Origin: SZUA-430 sp965227535
GTDB lineage: Bacteria > Pseudomonadota > Alphaproteobacteria > Micropepsales > Micropepsaceae
Reading direction: 5' to 3'
Length of the DNA stretch: 64,000 bases
Assembly: GCA_965227535.1 (NCBI GenBank)
Contig: OZ245761.1
Location: 4,774,001 to 4,838,000 of the forward strand
In this document: one piece after another, positions 34,653 through 42,608 of the stretch
Position numbering within the stretch: position 1 is the first letter of the stretch
How the letters are laid out: every line of letters starts with the position of its first letter
The notes under the pieces: model-generated
Told to the model about the DNA's origin: nothing
Seen by the model: the letters and a program-made list of their open reading frames with translations, nothing else
The model's database searches: none
Made by a program: the position numbers and the translations under genes

Positions 34653-35009
34653 TCAGCGCCAGCCTTTGGACACAAGTCCCGCGTCAGGCCGCGGGGGCAG
34701 GGTCGTGCCGTCGATCCGGATGTGCCGCGCCGTCTGCCCGTCGGGCCCGTCGTACACCTCGAACGTCACCGGCTGTCCGTTGTCGAGCTTCGCCCGATCG
34801 CAGGCCGCAACGTCGTCGATGTTGAAGATCGCATCGCCCGTATCGCCGGCGACCAAGCCATACGATTTGGCCGGTGCATAAAGCTTCACGACCCCGACAT
34901 GCCGCGTGAGGCGGCGGCGCGGAATCGGAACAACGATAGGCGGTAGATTGTCTTTATCCGTGGAGTCGCTTTCGGGCGCGACTTCACACTCGATAGCTCG
35001 CTGTGCCAT
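34653..35009 (-). CDS. Cold-shock-domain protein with N-terminal extension
   Basis: A 118-residue protein. Residues 1-38 are polar and disordered; residues about 40-100 form a cold-shock-like OB fold: RHVGVVKLYAPAKSYGLVAG, then DTGDAIFNIDDVAACD, then QPVTFEVYDGPDGQTARHI. The aromatic RNA-binding motifs are weakened (KSYGLV in place of KGFGFI and AIFNIDDV in place of VFVHISAI), so RNA binding may be altered. It lies 32 bases downstream of the cold-shock/VOC fusion gene on the same strand. Confidence 0.82.
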   Translation of the reverse strand: MAQRAIECEVAPESDSTDKDNLPPIVVPIPRRRLTRHVGVVKLYAPAKSYGLVAGDTGDAIFNIDDVAACDRAKLDNGQPVTFEVYDGPDGQTARHIRIDGTTLPPRPDAGLVSKGWR

Positions 35010-35041
35010 TGCGGTACTCTCCCATTCCGAGTCCCTCCCGC

Positions 35042-35824
35042 TTAGTACGCACGCGGGCGATTCTGCACCACGTCGATCCGGTTCCCATCCGGATCGAAGA
35101 ACGAGAACCACTTCACCCCGCCCGAGTCTTTGAGCGGCGTGACCGTGACTCCGAGTCCATCCAGTTTGCCGTGAATCCCATCCACATCGCCAGAGCGGAA
35201 ATTGGGGAACGAAGCGGCGATGTCGGTCGTCGCCGGCGTCTCGTCCGGCCCCAGCTGCCACAAGCACAAATTCGCGCCACGCCCCAAATCGAGCACAACA
35301 GTCTGCCCCGAGGAATTCTCCTCCGAAACGGTCAGTTCAAGCACGCGCTCGTACCAAGCCCGCGCGGACTTCAGATCGCGCACGCGCAGCACCACCATGT
35401 TCAGGGCATCGAAGATGCCGGCGTGAGGCCTTGGGCCCGCATCCGGTCTTGGCCCCCGGCCTTCGCGCGGTCCACCAAAGCCGCCTCGATCGCCCCGGTC
35501 ACCACCTGGACGCGGACGGAACCCGCCGCGGTCGCCGCCTCTGTCGCCACGATCACCGCCGCGATCGCCGAACCCACCGCCGCCACCGCCACCACGCGGA
35601 GGCGGTGGTGGTGCAGGTCCATCAAGCTGGATCTCCGCCGCCATCGTCTTTCCGCGATCCTGTGCAAGATCGAAGCTGACGCGCTGGCCTTCGCCGAGCG
35701 ATTGAACGCCGACCTTAGCTAGAGCTGAGATGTGAACGAAAACATCGGCGCCGCCACCATCCGGTAGAATAAATCCGAAGCCCTTCGCCTGATTAAACCA
35801 CTTAACAGTTCCGGTTTTCCGCAT
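35042..35824 (-). CDS. Cold-shock domain / RGG linker / VOC fusion protein
   Basis: A 260-residue protein with three parts. Residues 1-68 are a canonical cold-shock domain (GTVKWFNQAKGFGFILPDGG with RNP1, DVFVHISAL with RNP2). Residues about 70-136 are a Pro, then Gly/Arg/Asp-rich low-complexity linker with repeated RGG and GGDRGD units, of the sort that binds RNA or drives condensates. Residues 137-260 are a VOC/glyoxalase module (LNMVVLRVRDLKSARAWYER to FSFFDPDGNRIDVV). One continuous frame from a single ATG covers all three. It is first in an operon with a second cold-shock-domain gene. Confidence 0.88.
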   Translation of the reverse strand: MRKTGTVKWFNQAKGFGFILPDGGGADVFVHISALAKVGVQSLGEGQRVSFDLAQDRGKTMAAEIQLDGPAPPPPPRGGGGGGGFGDRGGDRGDRGGDRGGFRPRPGGDRGDRGGFGGPREGRGPRPDAGPRPHAGIFDALNMVVLRVRDLKSARAWYERVLELTVSEENSSGQTVVLDLGRGANLCLWQLGPDETPATTDIAASFPNFRSGDVDGIHGKLDGLGVTVTPLKDSGGVKWFSFFDPDGNRIDVVQNRPRAY

Positions 35825-35987
35825 AGTGCGCGCCAGTCCTCAATCAGTCTGAACACCCTCTAATCAGCGCTTCCGCACGCGCGGAGGGATGATCTCAAGT
35901 GCACAACAAATAGCTCGGGAACGCTTGTGTGAAAAGCGGATATCTGCCGGTACCGCCAGTACCCGTAAGCGCTGCTACACAGCGCAA

Positions 35988-36638
35988 TCACAACTTCTCT
36001 GAGTGGATTGAATAGGCGCAACGCCGCGCGCCAGCCAGAATGTGATCTGTGCGTTTGATCACAACGCCACGCCCAAGCGCAGCGCGAAACACCTCTAGCT
36101 CCTGCCGGCACAAGCCCGTGCAAGCCGCCGCTGCACGACAGATCGGACAATGATTTTCCGTTAGCAAGAACCCGTCCCCGTCAGGAACGGCCTCGGCCAT
36201 ATAGCCCGCATCGCTGCGCAGCCGTGCAAGCCGTTTTACCTTTTCTTTCAACGTACTGGCCGACGCGAGAGCGGCACGATAGGCAGCAATTTGTTGCTCC
36301 GTACGCGTCGCAATAAGCTTGTCGAGGCCGCGTTCGCCGAACACCTGCCGGATGTTGCCGATCAGCTCAACGGAAAGATCGGCGTGAGCATCGGCGAACA
36401 AGGCGTCGGCCGCGGCCTCCGCCCGCCAGAGCTTCGACGGCCTGCCACGACCGCCATCTTTGGGTGCACTTGCGAAGGCAACGAACCCTTCGTCTTCCAG
36501 CGCGTAGAGATGCTGACGAACCGCCATGGCAGTGACGCCCAACACAGTCGCGATCTCCTGCGCCTCGCTCGGACCTCGCCGCTTGAGCAGGTCGAGCACC
36601 GCTCGTTTCGATTCGCTCGGCTGTGTGACGTCGGTCAT
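35988..36638 (-). CDS. COG2345/SufR-like HTH regulator with C-terminal Cys cluster
   Basis: A 216-residue protein. The N-terminus is a winged helix (LKRRGPSEAQEIATVLGVTA, MAVRQHLYALEDEGFVAF) with the RGRPSKLW wing. The C-terminal half has ENHCPICRAAAACTGLCRQE and a final GARRCAYSI, giving five cysteines of the sort that hold an Fe-S cluster in SufR-type regulators. It is divergent from the Rieske-protein gene (87 bases between starts), so a role in controlling that gene in response to iron, O2 or redox is likely but inferred. Confidence 0.87.
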   Translation of the reverse strand: MTDVTQPSESKRAVLDLLKRRGPSEAQEIATVLGVTAMAVRQHLYALEDEGFVAFASAPKDGGRGRPSKLWRAEAAADALFADAHADLSVELIGNIRQVFGERGLDKLIATRTEQQIAAYRAALASASTLKEKVKRLARLRSDAGYMAEAVPDGDGFLLTENHCPICRAAAACTGLCRQELEVFRAALGRGVVIKRTDHILAGARRCAYSIHSEKL

Positions 36639-36724
36639 GTGTATTTCCTAAAGCCAGAGCTTGCGAAATACAAGGCGCGGCGTTAGAAATTAGTAAAGCA
36701 AAGACTTTCGAAAAGGCGCAGCCC

Positions 36725-38293
36725 ATGACCAATTGGATCGACGCAGGCACACGCTCCGACTTGGCAGCCAAAGGCCGGCGCGTCCTCAAGGCGGGCGCAA
36801 AGCAGATACTGCTCATCGCCGACGGCGATAAACTCTTCGCCTGCAACAACCGTTGCCCACACGAAGGCTATCCGCTCAGCGAAGGCACATTGGGCGCCGC
36901 CTGCACGCTGACCTGCAACTGGCACAACTGGAAATTCAATCTCGAAAGCGGCGAGACCCTGGTCGGCGGCGACCGTCTGCGCCGCTATCCGGTCGAAGAA
37001 CGCGACGGCCGCATCTTCATCGACATCGCGGACGCCCCCGCCGCCGAACGCCAAGCCCGCGCTCTCGCCAACCTCTTGGAAGCAGCAGACGACAACGACT
37101 ACGACCGCATGGCCCGCGAAGTCGCCCGCTTCATCAAAGCCGGCGGCGACTCGTTGGAACCGCTGCGCCACATGATCCGCGCCCGCGCGGCGCATTTCGA
37201 GTTCGGCATGACGCACGCCTTCGCCGCCGCCCCCGACTGGCTCGCCCTCCACGACACCGCAAAGAACGAACAGCAACGCCTGACCGCCCTCATCGAACCC
37301 ATCGCCCACATCGCCTGGGACACGCTGCGCCAGCCCGCCTTCCCGTACACGGACGAAACCGCACCGTGGGACGGCGAGGCGTTCACTGCCGCGATCGAAG
37401 CAGAAGACGAACACGCAGCGGTGGCGATGCTGAATGACGCCATCGCCCACGGCCCCCAACACGCGCAAGCGATCAAGGCGGCGCTCGCCCGCGCCGCACT
37501 CGCGCACTATCAAGACTTCGGTCATTCCGCGATCTACACGCGCAAAGCCTTCGAATTGATCGCAAGGCTCGGCTGGTCCGTTGCCGCCCCCGTCCTGAGA
37601 TCGCTGACGCGCTCCATCGTCTACGCGACGCGCGAAGACCGCATCCCCGAATTCCGTCACTATCCAAAGGCGCTCGCCCGCTGGCCCGCGACGTCGCAGG
37701 AGGCAAAGCCTGACGATCTCCTGGGCCTGTCGGTGAACCAAACGCTCGAGCGCGCGCTGACACTGCCAGGCGACGAGGAAGCGAAATACCAGCTCCTCCT
37801 TGAGGCGAGCGCGCTGGCTATGCTGCGCTTCGACATGTCGATCGATGAGCACACCGACAAGCCGGTCTCACACAACGTGCGCTGGCTCGACTTCACGCAT
37901 GCGCTCACCTTCGGCCACGCCGCCCGCGAACTCTGCAGCGAGGACCCATCACTCTGGCCGCAAGCGCTGCTCCAGATGGCGTGCTTCCTCGGCCGCAACA
38001 CCCCCTTCACGTCCGACGAGACCGACACGTCATGGGCCGTCGCCGACGCGAAAGCCTTCTTCGCGCGCGAGCACGACGCACTCTACGACCACGGTATCCG
38101 CGAACCGATCTACCCGTGCCACCACGTGAAAACGCTAAGCGCCGTCGTCGAAGAGGTCGCATGGGCCGGCGACGGCTCGCTCTCGCGCGCGATGCTCGCC
38201 GCAACGAACCGCTACCTGCATTCGCCGATCAAGTATCACCACGCGCTGCGCAGCGCGCATCAGGCGTTGAGCTTCGTCGAAGCGGAAGGCTAA
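36725..38293 (+). CDS. Rieske [2Fe-2S] protein with large uncharacterised helical domain
   Basis: A 522-residue protein. Residues 1-105 form a Rieske ferredoxin domain with both cluster boxes: NNRCPHEGYPL (Cys44, His46) and LTCNWHNWKF (Cys64, His67). The remaining 415 residues are almost all helix and contain many His residues (HALTFGHAARELC, YPCHHVKT, YHHALRSAHQ) that could bind a metal or haem. There is no signal peptide. This is not the oxygenase alpha-subunit layout: no 2-His-1-carboxylate site is recognisable. The partner or substrate is unknown. It is divergent from a Cys-cluster regulator. Confidence 0.87.
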   Translation: MTNWIDAGTRSDLAAKGRRVLKAGAKQILLIADGDKLFACNNRCPHEGYPLSEGTLGAACTLTCNWHNWKFNLESGETLVGGDRLRRYPVEERDGRIFIDIADAPAAERQARALANLLEAADDNDYDRMAREVARFIKAGGDSLEPLRHMIRARAAHFEFGMTHAFAAAPDWLALHDTAKNEQQRLTALIEPIAHIAWDTLRQPAFPYTDETAPWDGEAFTAAIEAEDEHAAVAMLNDAIAHGPQHAQAIKAALARAALAHYQDFGHSAIYTRKAFELIARLGWSVAAPVLRSLTRSIVYATREDRIPEFRHYPKALARWPATSQEAKPDDLLGLSVNQTLERALTLPGDEEAKYQLLLEASALAMLRFDMSIDEHTDKPVSHNVRWLDFTHALTFGHAARELCSEDPSLWPQALLQMACFLGRNTPFTSDETDTSWAVADAKAFFAREHDALYDHGIREPIYPCHHVKTLSAVVEEVAWAGDGSLSRAMLAATNRYLHSPIKYHHALRSAHQALSFVEAEG

Positions 38294-38324
38294 ACTGGCG
38301 CCTCGCCCACGCGAAGGAGCCGCC

Positions 38325-39062
38325 ATGCCGAACGCAGCCAGACCGCCCGTCGCTCTCGTGATCGGCGCCGGCGACGCCACCGGCGGCGCCATCGCTCGCC
38401 GCTTCGCCCGCGAAGGCTACGCCGCCTGCGTCACGCGCCGCGAAAAGGAAAAGCTCAAAGACCTCGTCGCCGAAATCGAAGCCGCCGGCGGCAAAGCGCA
38501 CGCTTTCGGCTCCGACGCCCGCAAGGAAGAGGCGATGATCGCCCTCTTCGAAGAAATCGAACGCGACCTCGGCGAGGTCGAGGTCGCCGTCTTCAACATC
38601 GGCGCCAACGTCAACTTCCCGATCGTCGAAACGACCGCGCGCGTCTACACCAAGGTGTGGGAGATGGCCGCCTTCGCAGGCTTCCTCATGGGCCGCGAAG
38701 CCGCACGCTGCATGACGAAGCGGGGCAGGGGCACGATCATCTTCACCGGTGCGACCGCAAGTGTGCGCGGTTCCGCCGGCTTCTCCGCCTTCGCCGGCGC
38801 CAAGCACGCCCTGCGCGCGCTCGCGCAAAGCATGGCGCGCGAGCTCGGACCGAAAGGCATCCACGTCGCCCACACCATCATCGACGGCGCGATCGACACC
38901 GCGTTCATTCGCGACTCGTTCCCGGCGATGTACGCCAAGAAGGCCGAAGACGGCATCCTGTCGCCGGAACACATCGCCGACATGTACTGGATGCTGCACC
39001 GCCAGCCGCGCGATACCTGGACCCACGAGCTTGACCTGCGGCCCTGGATGGAGAAGTGGTAG
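38325..39062 (+). CDS. SDR-family protein lacking the catalytic Tyr
   Basis: A 245-residue short-chain dehydrogenase fold. The cofactor motif reads VALVIGAGDATGGAIA and VAVFNIGANVNFP replaces NNAG. At the active site SAFAGAKHALRAL has Phe156 where the catalytic Tyr of Y-x3-K should be, with Lys160 retained. I recall related proteins with this change, so it is probably a subfamily feature. It may use another acid or act as a binding protein. It follows the Rieske gene by 31 bases and precedes the isomerase-like gene by 28 bases. Confidence 0.85.
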   Translation: MPNAARPPVALVIGAGDATGGAIARRFAREGYAACVTRREKEKLKDLVAEIEAAGGKAHAFGSDARKEEAMIALFEEIERDLGEVEVAVFNIGANVNFPIVETTARVYTKVWEMAAFAGFLMGREAARCMTKRGRGTIIFTGATASVRGSAGFSAFAGAKHALRALAQSMARELGPKGIHVAHTIIDGAIDTAFIRDSFPAMYAKKAEDGILSPEHIADMYWMLHRQPRDTWTHELDLRPWMEKW

Positions 39063-39090
39063 CGCAACAGACGCGAAGGACACGCCCCAG

Positions 39091-39678
39091 ATGACGAAAG
39101 CTGTTGAGTTCCTCTTCGATTTCGGAAGCCCGACCTCATACCTCGCTTATAAGCAACTACCTAAGATCGCCTCGCGTCACGGCGCGCGTATCATCTGGAC
39201 GCCCATCCTGCTCGGCGCCGTGTTCAAGGCGACGGGCAACGCGTCGCCCGTGTCGGTTCCCCTAAAGGCGCGGTACATGAACAATGACCTCGCGCGCTTC
39301 GCAAAGCGCTACGGCGTGACGCTAAACTTTAACACGCACTTCCCGGTGAACACGCTGCCGCTCATGCGCGGCGCGGTCGCATATCAGACGACGGATCAAT
39401 TCGACATTTACGTGAACGCGATGTTCGACGCGATGTGGGCCCATCCGCGTAACCTGAACGATCAAGCCGAAGTCGCGCACGTGCTCAACGACATCGGCAT
39501 CGAGCCCGGCGACTTCGTCGCTCTCATCGAACGTCCCGACGTGAAGGAAAAGCTGAAAGCCAATACGGAAAACGCCGTCGCCCGCGGCGTCTTCGGCGCG
39601 CCGACCTTCTTCGTCGACGGCGACATGTTCTTCGGCCAAGACCGCCTGGACTTCGTGGAAGAAAAACTCCTACCGTAA
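39091..39678 (+). CDS. 2-hydroxychromene-2-carboxylate isomerase-like (DsbA-fold, GST-kappa) protein
   Basis: A 195-residue thioredoxin-superfamily protein. VEFLFDFGSPTSYLAYKQLP carries the Ser of the kappa-class/HCCA isomerase motif in place of the DsbA Cys-x-x-Cys; RGVFGAPTFFVDGDMFFGQD is the cis-Pro region and RLDFVEEKL closes the fold. The family isomerises hydroxychromene carboxylates in aromatic degradation using glutathione. The true substrate is not known. It probably forms an operon with the Phe-SDR gene upstream. Confidence 0.9.
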   Translation: MTKAVEFLFDFGSPTSYLAYKQLPKIASRHGARIIWTPILLGAVFKATGNASPVSVPLKARYMNNDLARFAKRYGVTLNFNTHFPVNTLPLMRGAVAYQTTDQFDIYVNAMFDAMWAHPRNLNDQAEVAHVLNDIGIEPGDFVALIERPDVKEKLKANTENAVARGVFGAPTFFVDGDMFFGQDRLDFVEEKLLP

Positions 39679-39749
39679 CTCGCCTCCCGCGCGAAGTTCA
39701 TTCCGGACACATCGTCTTTGCTGTAGCGCTTCACGCGTAATGTGGAGGC

Positions 39750-40634
39750 GTGCGCGTGAAGAGCATCAAAGAAACCGGAACCATCGCGATCAACGGTTTC
39801 GTCCTGATCGCGCTGTTGATCATAGGCGCGCTATTCGTCACGGCGACGTTCGACCAGATCACGGCGGCTCTCGGACCGTTCGATCTCGACGACTTGTCGC
39901 CGGGCTGGATCATCACCGCCGTCGCGCTCTTTCTCTTCATCGTGCCCAGCTTTGTCATCAACAACCCGAACGAAGCACGCGTCATCCTCTTCTTCGGCCA
40001 ATATGTCGGCACGCTGAAACGCGCAGGCTTCTATTGGGTTCTGCCGTTCACCACCCGCGAAGTCGTGTCGCGCAAAGTCATCAGCCTCAACACCAAAACG
40101 CTGAAGGTGAACGACGCCCGCGGCAACCCGATTGAAATCGCCGCCGTCATCGTCTGGCACGTCAAGGATTCCGCACGCGCCGCGCTCAACGTTGACAACT
40201 ACCGCGACTTCGTCGCCGTGCAGAGCGAGACGGCGATCCGCGTCATGGCCAATCGCTATCCCTATGACGCCGACGAAGGCGTCGAGTCCCTGCGTGGCTC
40301 ACCCGACAAACTCTCCGCTGACCTTCAGGCCGAACTGCAGCACCGCTTGGACATTGCCGGCATCGAAGTCACCGAAACGCGCCTTTCGCATCTGGCCTAC
40401 GCGCCAGAGATCGCGTCCGCCATGCTCCGCCGTCAGCAAGCCGAAGCCGTTGTAAGCGCCCGGCGCATCATCACCGAGAACGCGGTGCGCATGGCCGACT
40501 CCGCCTTGGCGCAGCTGGAAACCGAAGGTCGCTTGAAACTCGACGACCCCGCGAAAGCGCGCCTTGTCAGCAATCTGCTGGTGGCCCTGGTGTCGGAGCG
40601 CGACACGCAGCCGGTTCTCGATCTGAACCCGTGA
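39750..40634 (+). CDS. SPFH/Band-7 (stomatin-like) membrane protein
   Basis: A 294-residue protein with two N-terminal hydrophobic segments (about residues 13-35 and 50-70) and an SPFH domain: NEARVILFFGQYVGTLKRAG, FYWVLPFTTREVVSRKVISL, NTKTLKVNDARGNPIEIAAV, then a C-terminal coiled coil (RRQQAEAVVSARRIITENAV). SPFH proteins assemble into ring-shaped membrane scaffolds. GTG at 39750 or 39756 is the start. The following Ntn hydrolase gene, 206 bases downstream on the same strand, is a possible functional partner. Confidence 0.9.
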   Translation: MRVKSIKETGTIAINGFVLIALLIIGALFVTATFDQITAALGPFDLDDLSPGWIITAVALFLFIVPSFVINNPNEARVILFFGQYVGTLKRAGFYWVLPFTTREVVSRKVISLNTKTLKVNDARGNPIEIAAVIVWHVKDSARAALNVDNYRDFVAVQSETAIRVMANRYPYDADEGVESLRGSPDKLSADLQAELQHRLDIAGIEVTETRLSHLAYAPEIASAMLRRQQAEAVVSARRIITENAVRMADSALAQLETEGRLKLDDPAKARLVSNLLVALVSERDTQPVLDLNP

Positions 40635-40669
40635 GAATCCGCCAGCGTCCTGTTTTGTTCACCACAAAC

Positions 40670-40702
40670 CGCCCGGAATTCGGGCGTGACCCACGGGTCA
40701 CG
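40670..40702. promoter_or_regulatory. Two abutting dyads between SPFH and Ntn-hydrolase genes
   Basis: CGCCCG-GAATT-CGGGCG (40670-40686) runs directly into CGTGACCC-AC-GGGTCACG (40685-40702), a dyad with perfect 8-base arms. They sit 140 bases before the Ntn-hydrolase start and 36 bases after the SPFH stop. Either a regulator-binding site or alternative RNA hairpins is possible. No U-tract follows. Confidence 0.45.
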
Positions 40703-40840
40703 TCCGCAAACTGCGAGGCCGGCGCGCCCGCGCCGCCATTGCTCTTTGCCGTCATTGTTGTCTGAATGAGACGTGTGATCGTCCGGGTGGGGCTGGGCGT
40801 GAGCGTGGGGTCGCGCGCGTGCGCGATGTGGGGGTCCTAA

Positions 40841-42148
40841 ATGACGTCGGAAGTGATGTTGTTGAACGTGCAAGGTGCTGCGCTCGCGGCAGACAGCGCC
40901 TTGACCGCGATCGAATATCACCAAGACGGCACGGCCAGCGTCCGCTACCAGACCGGCACCGACAAGATCTACATCATCGACCAGACGCTGCCCGTCGCCT
41001 CGATGATCTTCGACCTCGCCGAATTCTACCGCTACCCGTGGTCCTCGATTTTCGAGACCTTCAAAGCGTGCGTACCCCAGGCCGGCAACACCGTGCCCAA
41101 GGTCACCCAATCGCTCGTGCAATTCCTGTCGCGCTGGACGTCCGGCATGGACCAGAAGGCGCAACAGATGCTGCCGTTGGAAGAGGGCCAGGAACGCCTC
41201 TCCTTTGCGATCTACATCGCGGCGCTGGTTCAACGCTTCTACCAATGCGCTGAACTCTCCGGCGCCGAAGACGGTCGCAAGCCCGAAGGCATCAAGCGCG
41301 CGCTCGACATGCTGCGCTTCGAAACGCAGTTCTCGGGCGACTATTTCCAGAACCTGTTCCTGCCGCACGGCGAAACGCCGACGCGCCGCCCGATCGTGGG
41401 CGAAAGCTCCTCGCGTCTCGTGGCGCTCCTCGACCAATATCTCGACCGCCTCCTCAGCGGCATGCTGAAGTCGATGTTCGGCGAAGGCGTCATCAACGCC
41501 GAGACCAAAGCGTCGCTCGCGCAAATCGCGATCGAATCCTGCGTAACCGATTGGATGGCCCCCGGCGTGCCGAAAACCGGCATCGTCTTCGCAGGCTTCT
41601 CCAGCGGCGACGTCCGCCCGATGTATCTCGAGATCCGCGTCGGCAGCGCCTTCGGCGGCATCGTCAAACATCAACTCGTCGAAGGCGGCGCACCGACGCA
41701 GCGCGAGCCCGCCATCATCCGCTCCTTCGCACAAGCCGACCTGATCGACGCGCTGCTGCGCGGCGCGCAACCCGGCTACCGCTACGTGATGTTTCAACTG
41801 ATGCGTCAAGGCATCGGTGCATTGCTCAACGCCGTCGGCGGCGAGATCGCCAAGAAGGACGCGAACCTCGCGAAGAGCGTGCTGCAAACATTCGACCAAG
41901 CGCCGCTCGCCGTCGCACGCGCCATTATCATGGCCGGCGACGACATCGCCCGCAACGCGATGGAGATGCGCGTCGCCGAAGTGGTGAGCTCCGCCGCGCC
42001 CGAACTTTTGGCCGACTACGCCAGCAAACTGGTTCGCCTGTCGGTGATCGAGCACGAACTGACAGGCAGCCAAACCGTCGCCGAACCGATCCTGACCGTC
42101 TATATGAAGAAGGGTCAGATCGTGCGTATCGGCCCGGTCAAAAGTTGA
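40841..42148 (+). CDS. Predicted proteasome-fold Ntn hydrolase, uncharacterised family
   Basis: A 435-residue protein starting MTSEVMLLNVQGAALAADSA. After Met removal, Thr1, Gly11 and Leu-Ala-Ala-Asp-Ser at 14-18 fall at the same spacing as Thr1, Gly11 and LAADS (Asp17) in proteasome beta subunits. After a longer loop, GTDKIYIIDQTLPVASMIFD supplies a Lys in the position expected for Lys33, and RYPWSSIFETF follows. The remaining 330 residues are mostly helical and include a second glycine-rich beta segment (KTGIVFAGFSSGDVRPMYLE). It is probably a cytoplasmic threonine-nucleophile amidase or peptidase. It is cotranscribed with the next gene. Function not described to my knowledge. Confidence 0.7.
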   Translation: MTSEVMLLNVQGAALAADSALTAIEYHQDGTASVRYQTGTDKIYIIDQTLPVASMIFDLAEFYRYPWSSIFETFKACVPQAGNTVPKVTQSLVQFLSRWTSGMDQKAQQMLPLEEGQERLSFAIYIAALVQRFYQCAELSGAEDGRKPEGIKRALDMLRFETQFSGDYFQNLFLPHGETPTRRPIVGESSSRLVALLDQYLDRLLSGMLKSMFGEGVINAETKASLAQIAIESCVTDWMAPGVPKTGIVFAGFSSGDVRPMYLEIRVGSAFGGIVKHQLVEGGAPTQREPAIIRSFAQADLIDALLRGAQPGYRYVMFQLMRQGIGALLNAVGGEIAKKDANLAKSVLQTFDQAPLAVARAIIMAGDDIARNAMEMRVAEVVSSAAPELLADYASKLVRLSVIEHELTGSQTVAEPILTVYMKKGQIVRIGPVKS

Positions 42149-42161
42149 ACGAGGTCCCGCA

Positions 42162-42608
42162 ATGAAATCGAAATCCAAGAACCCGCGCCAACCGGTCGCC
42201 GACGTCGTGCACCAGATCATGGACACCGCGAAGATGGCCCGCGCTGAGGGTCCGTCGTCGGGCCTCTATAACCAAAAAGCGCAAATGTCCGGCGCGTTGA
42301 CGCAAGCCGGCACGCTGCTCGCCAAACTCGACCGCGCCGCCGTACCTCCGAAGCGCTCGACGCTAATGCAAAATCTCTGGGGCACAGCGCCGGACAAGCC
42401 GCGCCGCTCGTGGTTCTCCTTCGGCGCCAAGGCCGAAACGCCCATGCCGAACGCGCAACAGATCGAGAAGATGCTGCGTGAAAGCGCGCAGGGCGGTCGC
42501 CGCCTGGTGCTCGACCGCGACCTCAGCGAAGGCAAACTCGCCCCCGGCGATATCGACTGCACGCTCCCGGAAGGCGCGGTCGACCCGGTCTGCACGCCGC
42601 GCAACTAG
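42162..42608 (+). CDS. Small partner protein of the Ntn hydrolase, unknown function
   Basis: A 148-residue soluble protein starting 13 bases after the Ntn-hydrolase stop with a GAGG ribosome site. It is rich in basic and polar residues at the N-terminus, has a helical stretch (VADVVHQIMDTAKMARAEG), an Ala/Gln-rich segment (AQMSGALTQAGTLLAKLDRA) and a Cys pair at the C-terminus (DCTL and VCTP). No family is recognised. Operon position suggests it is a substrate, inhibitor or adaptor of the hydrolase. It overlaps the opposing LOG gene by four bases at the stop. Confidence 0.75.
   Translation: MKSKSKNPRQPVADVVHQIMDTAKMARAEGPSSGLYNQKAQMSGALTQAGTLLAKLDRAAVPPKRSTLMQNLWGTAPDKPRRSWFSFGAKAETPMPNAQQIEKMLRESAQGGRRLVLDRDLSEGKLAPGDIDCTLPEGAVDPVCTPRN

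Noticed and set aside
40433..42226. A 597-codon minus-strand open frame
   Set aside because: It is antisense to the Ntn-hydrolase gene, low-complexity in translation and without start context. The plus-strand protein has clear motifs.
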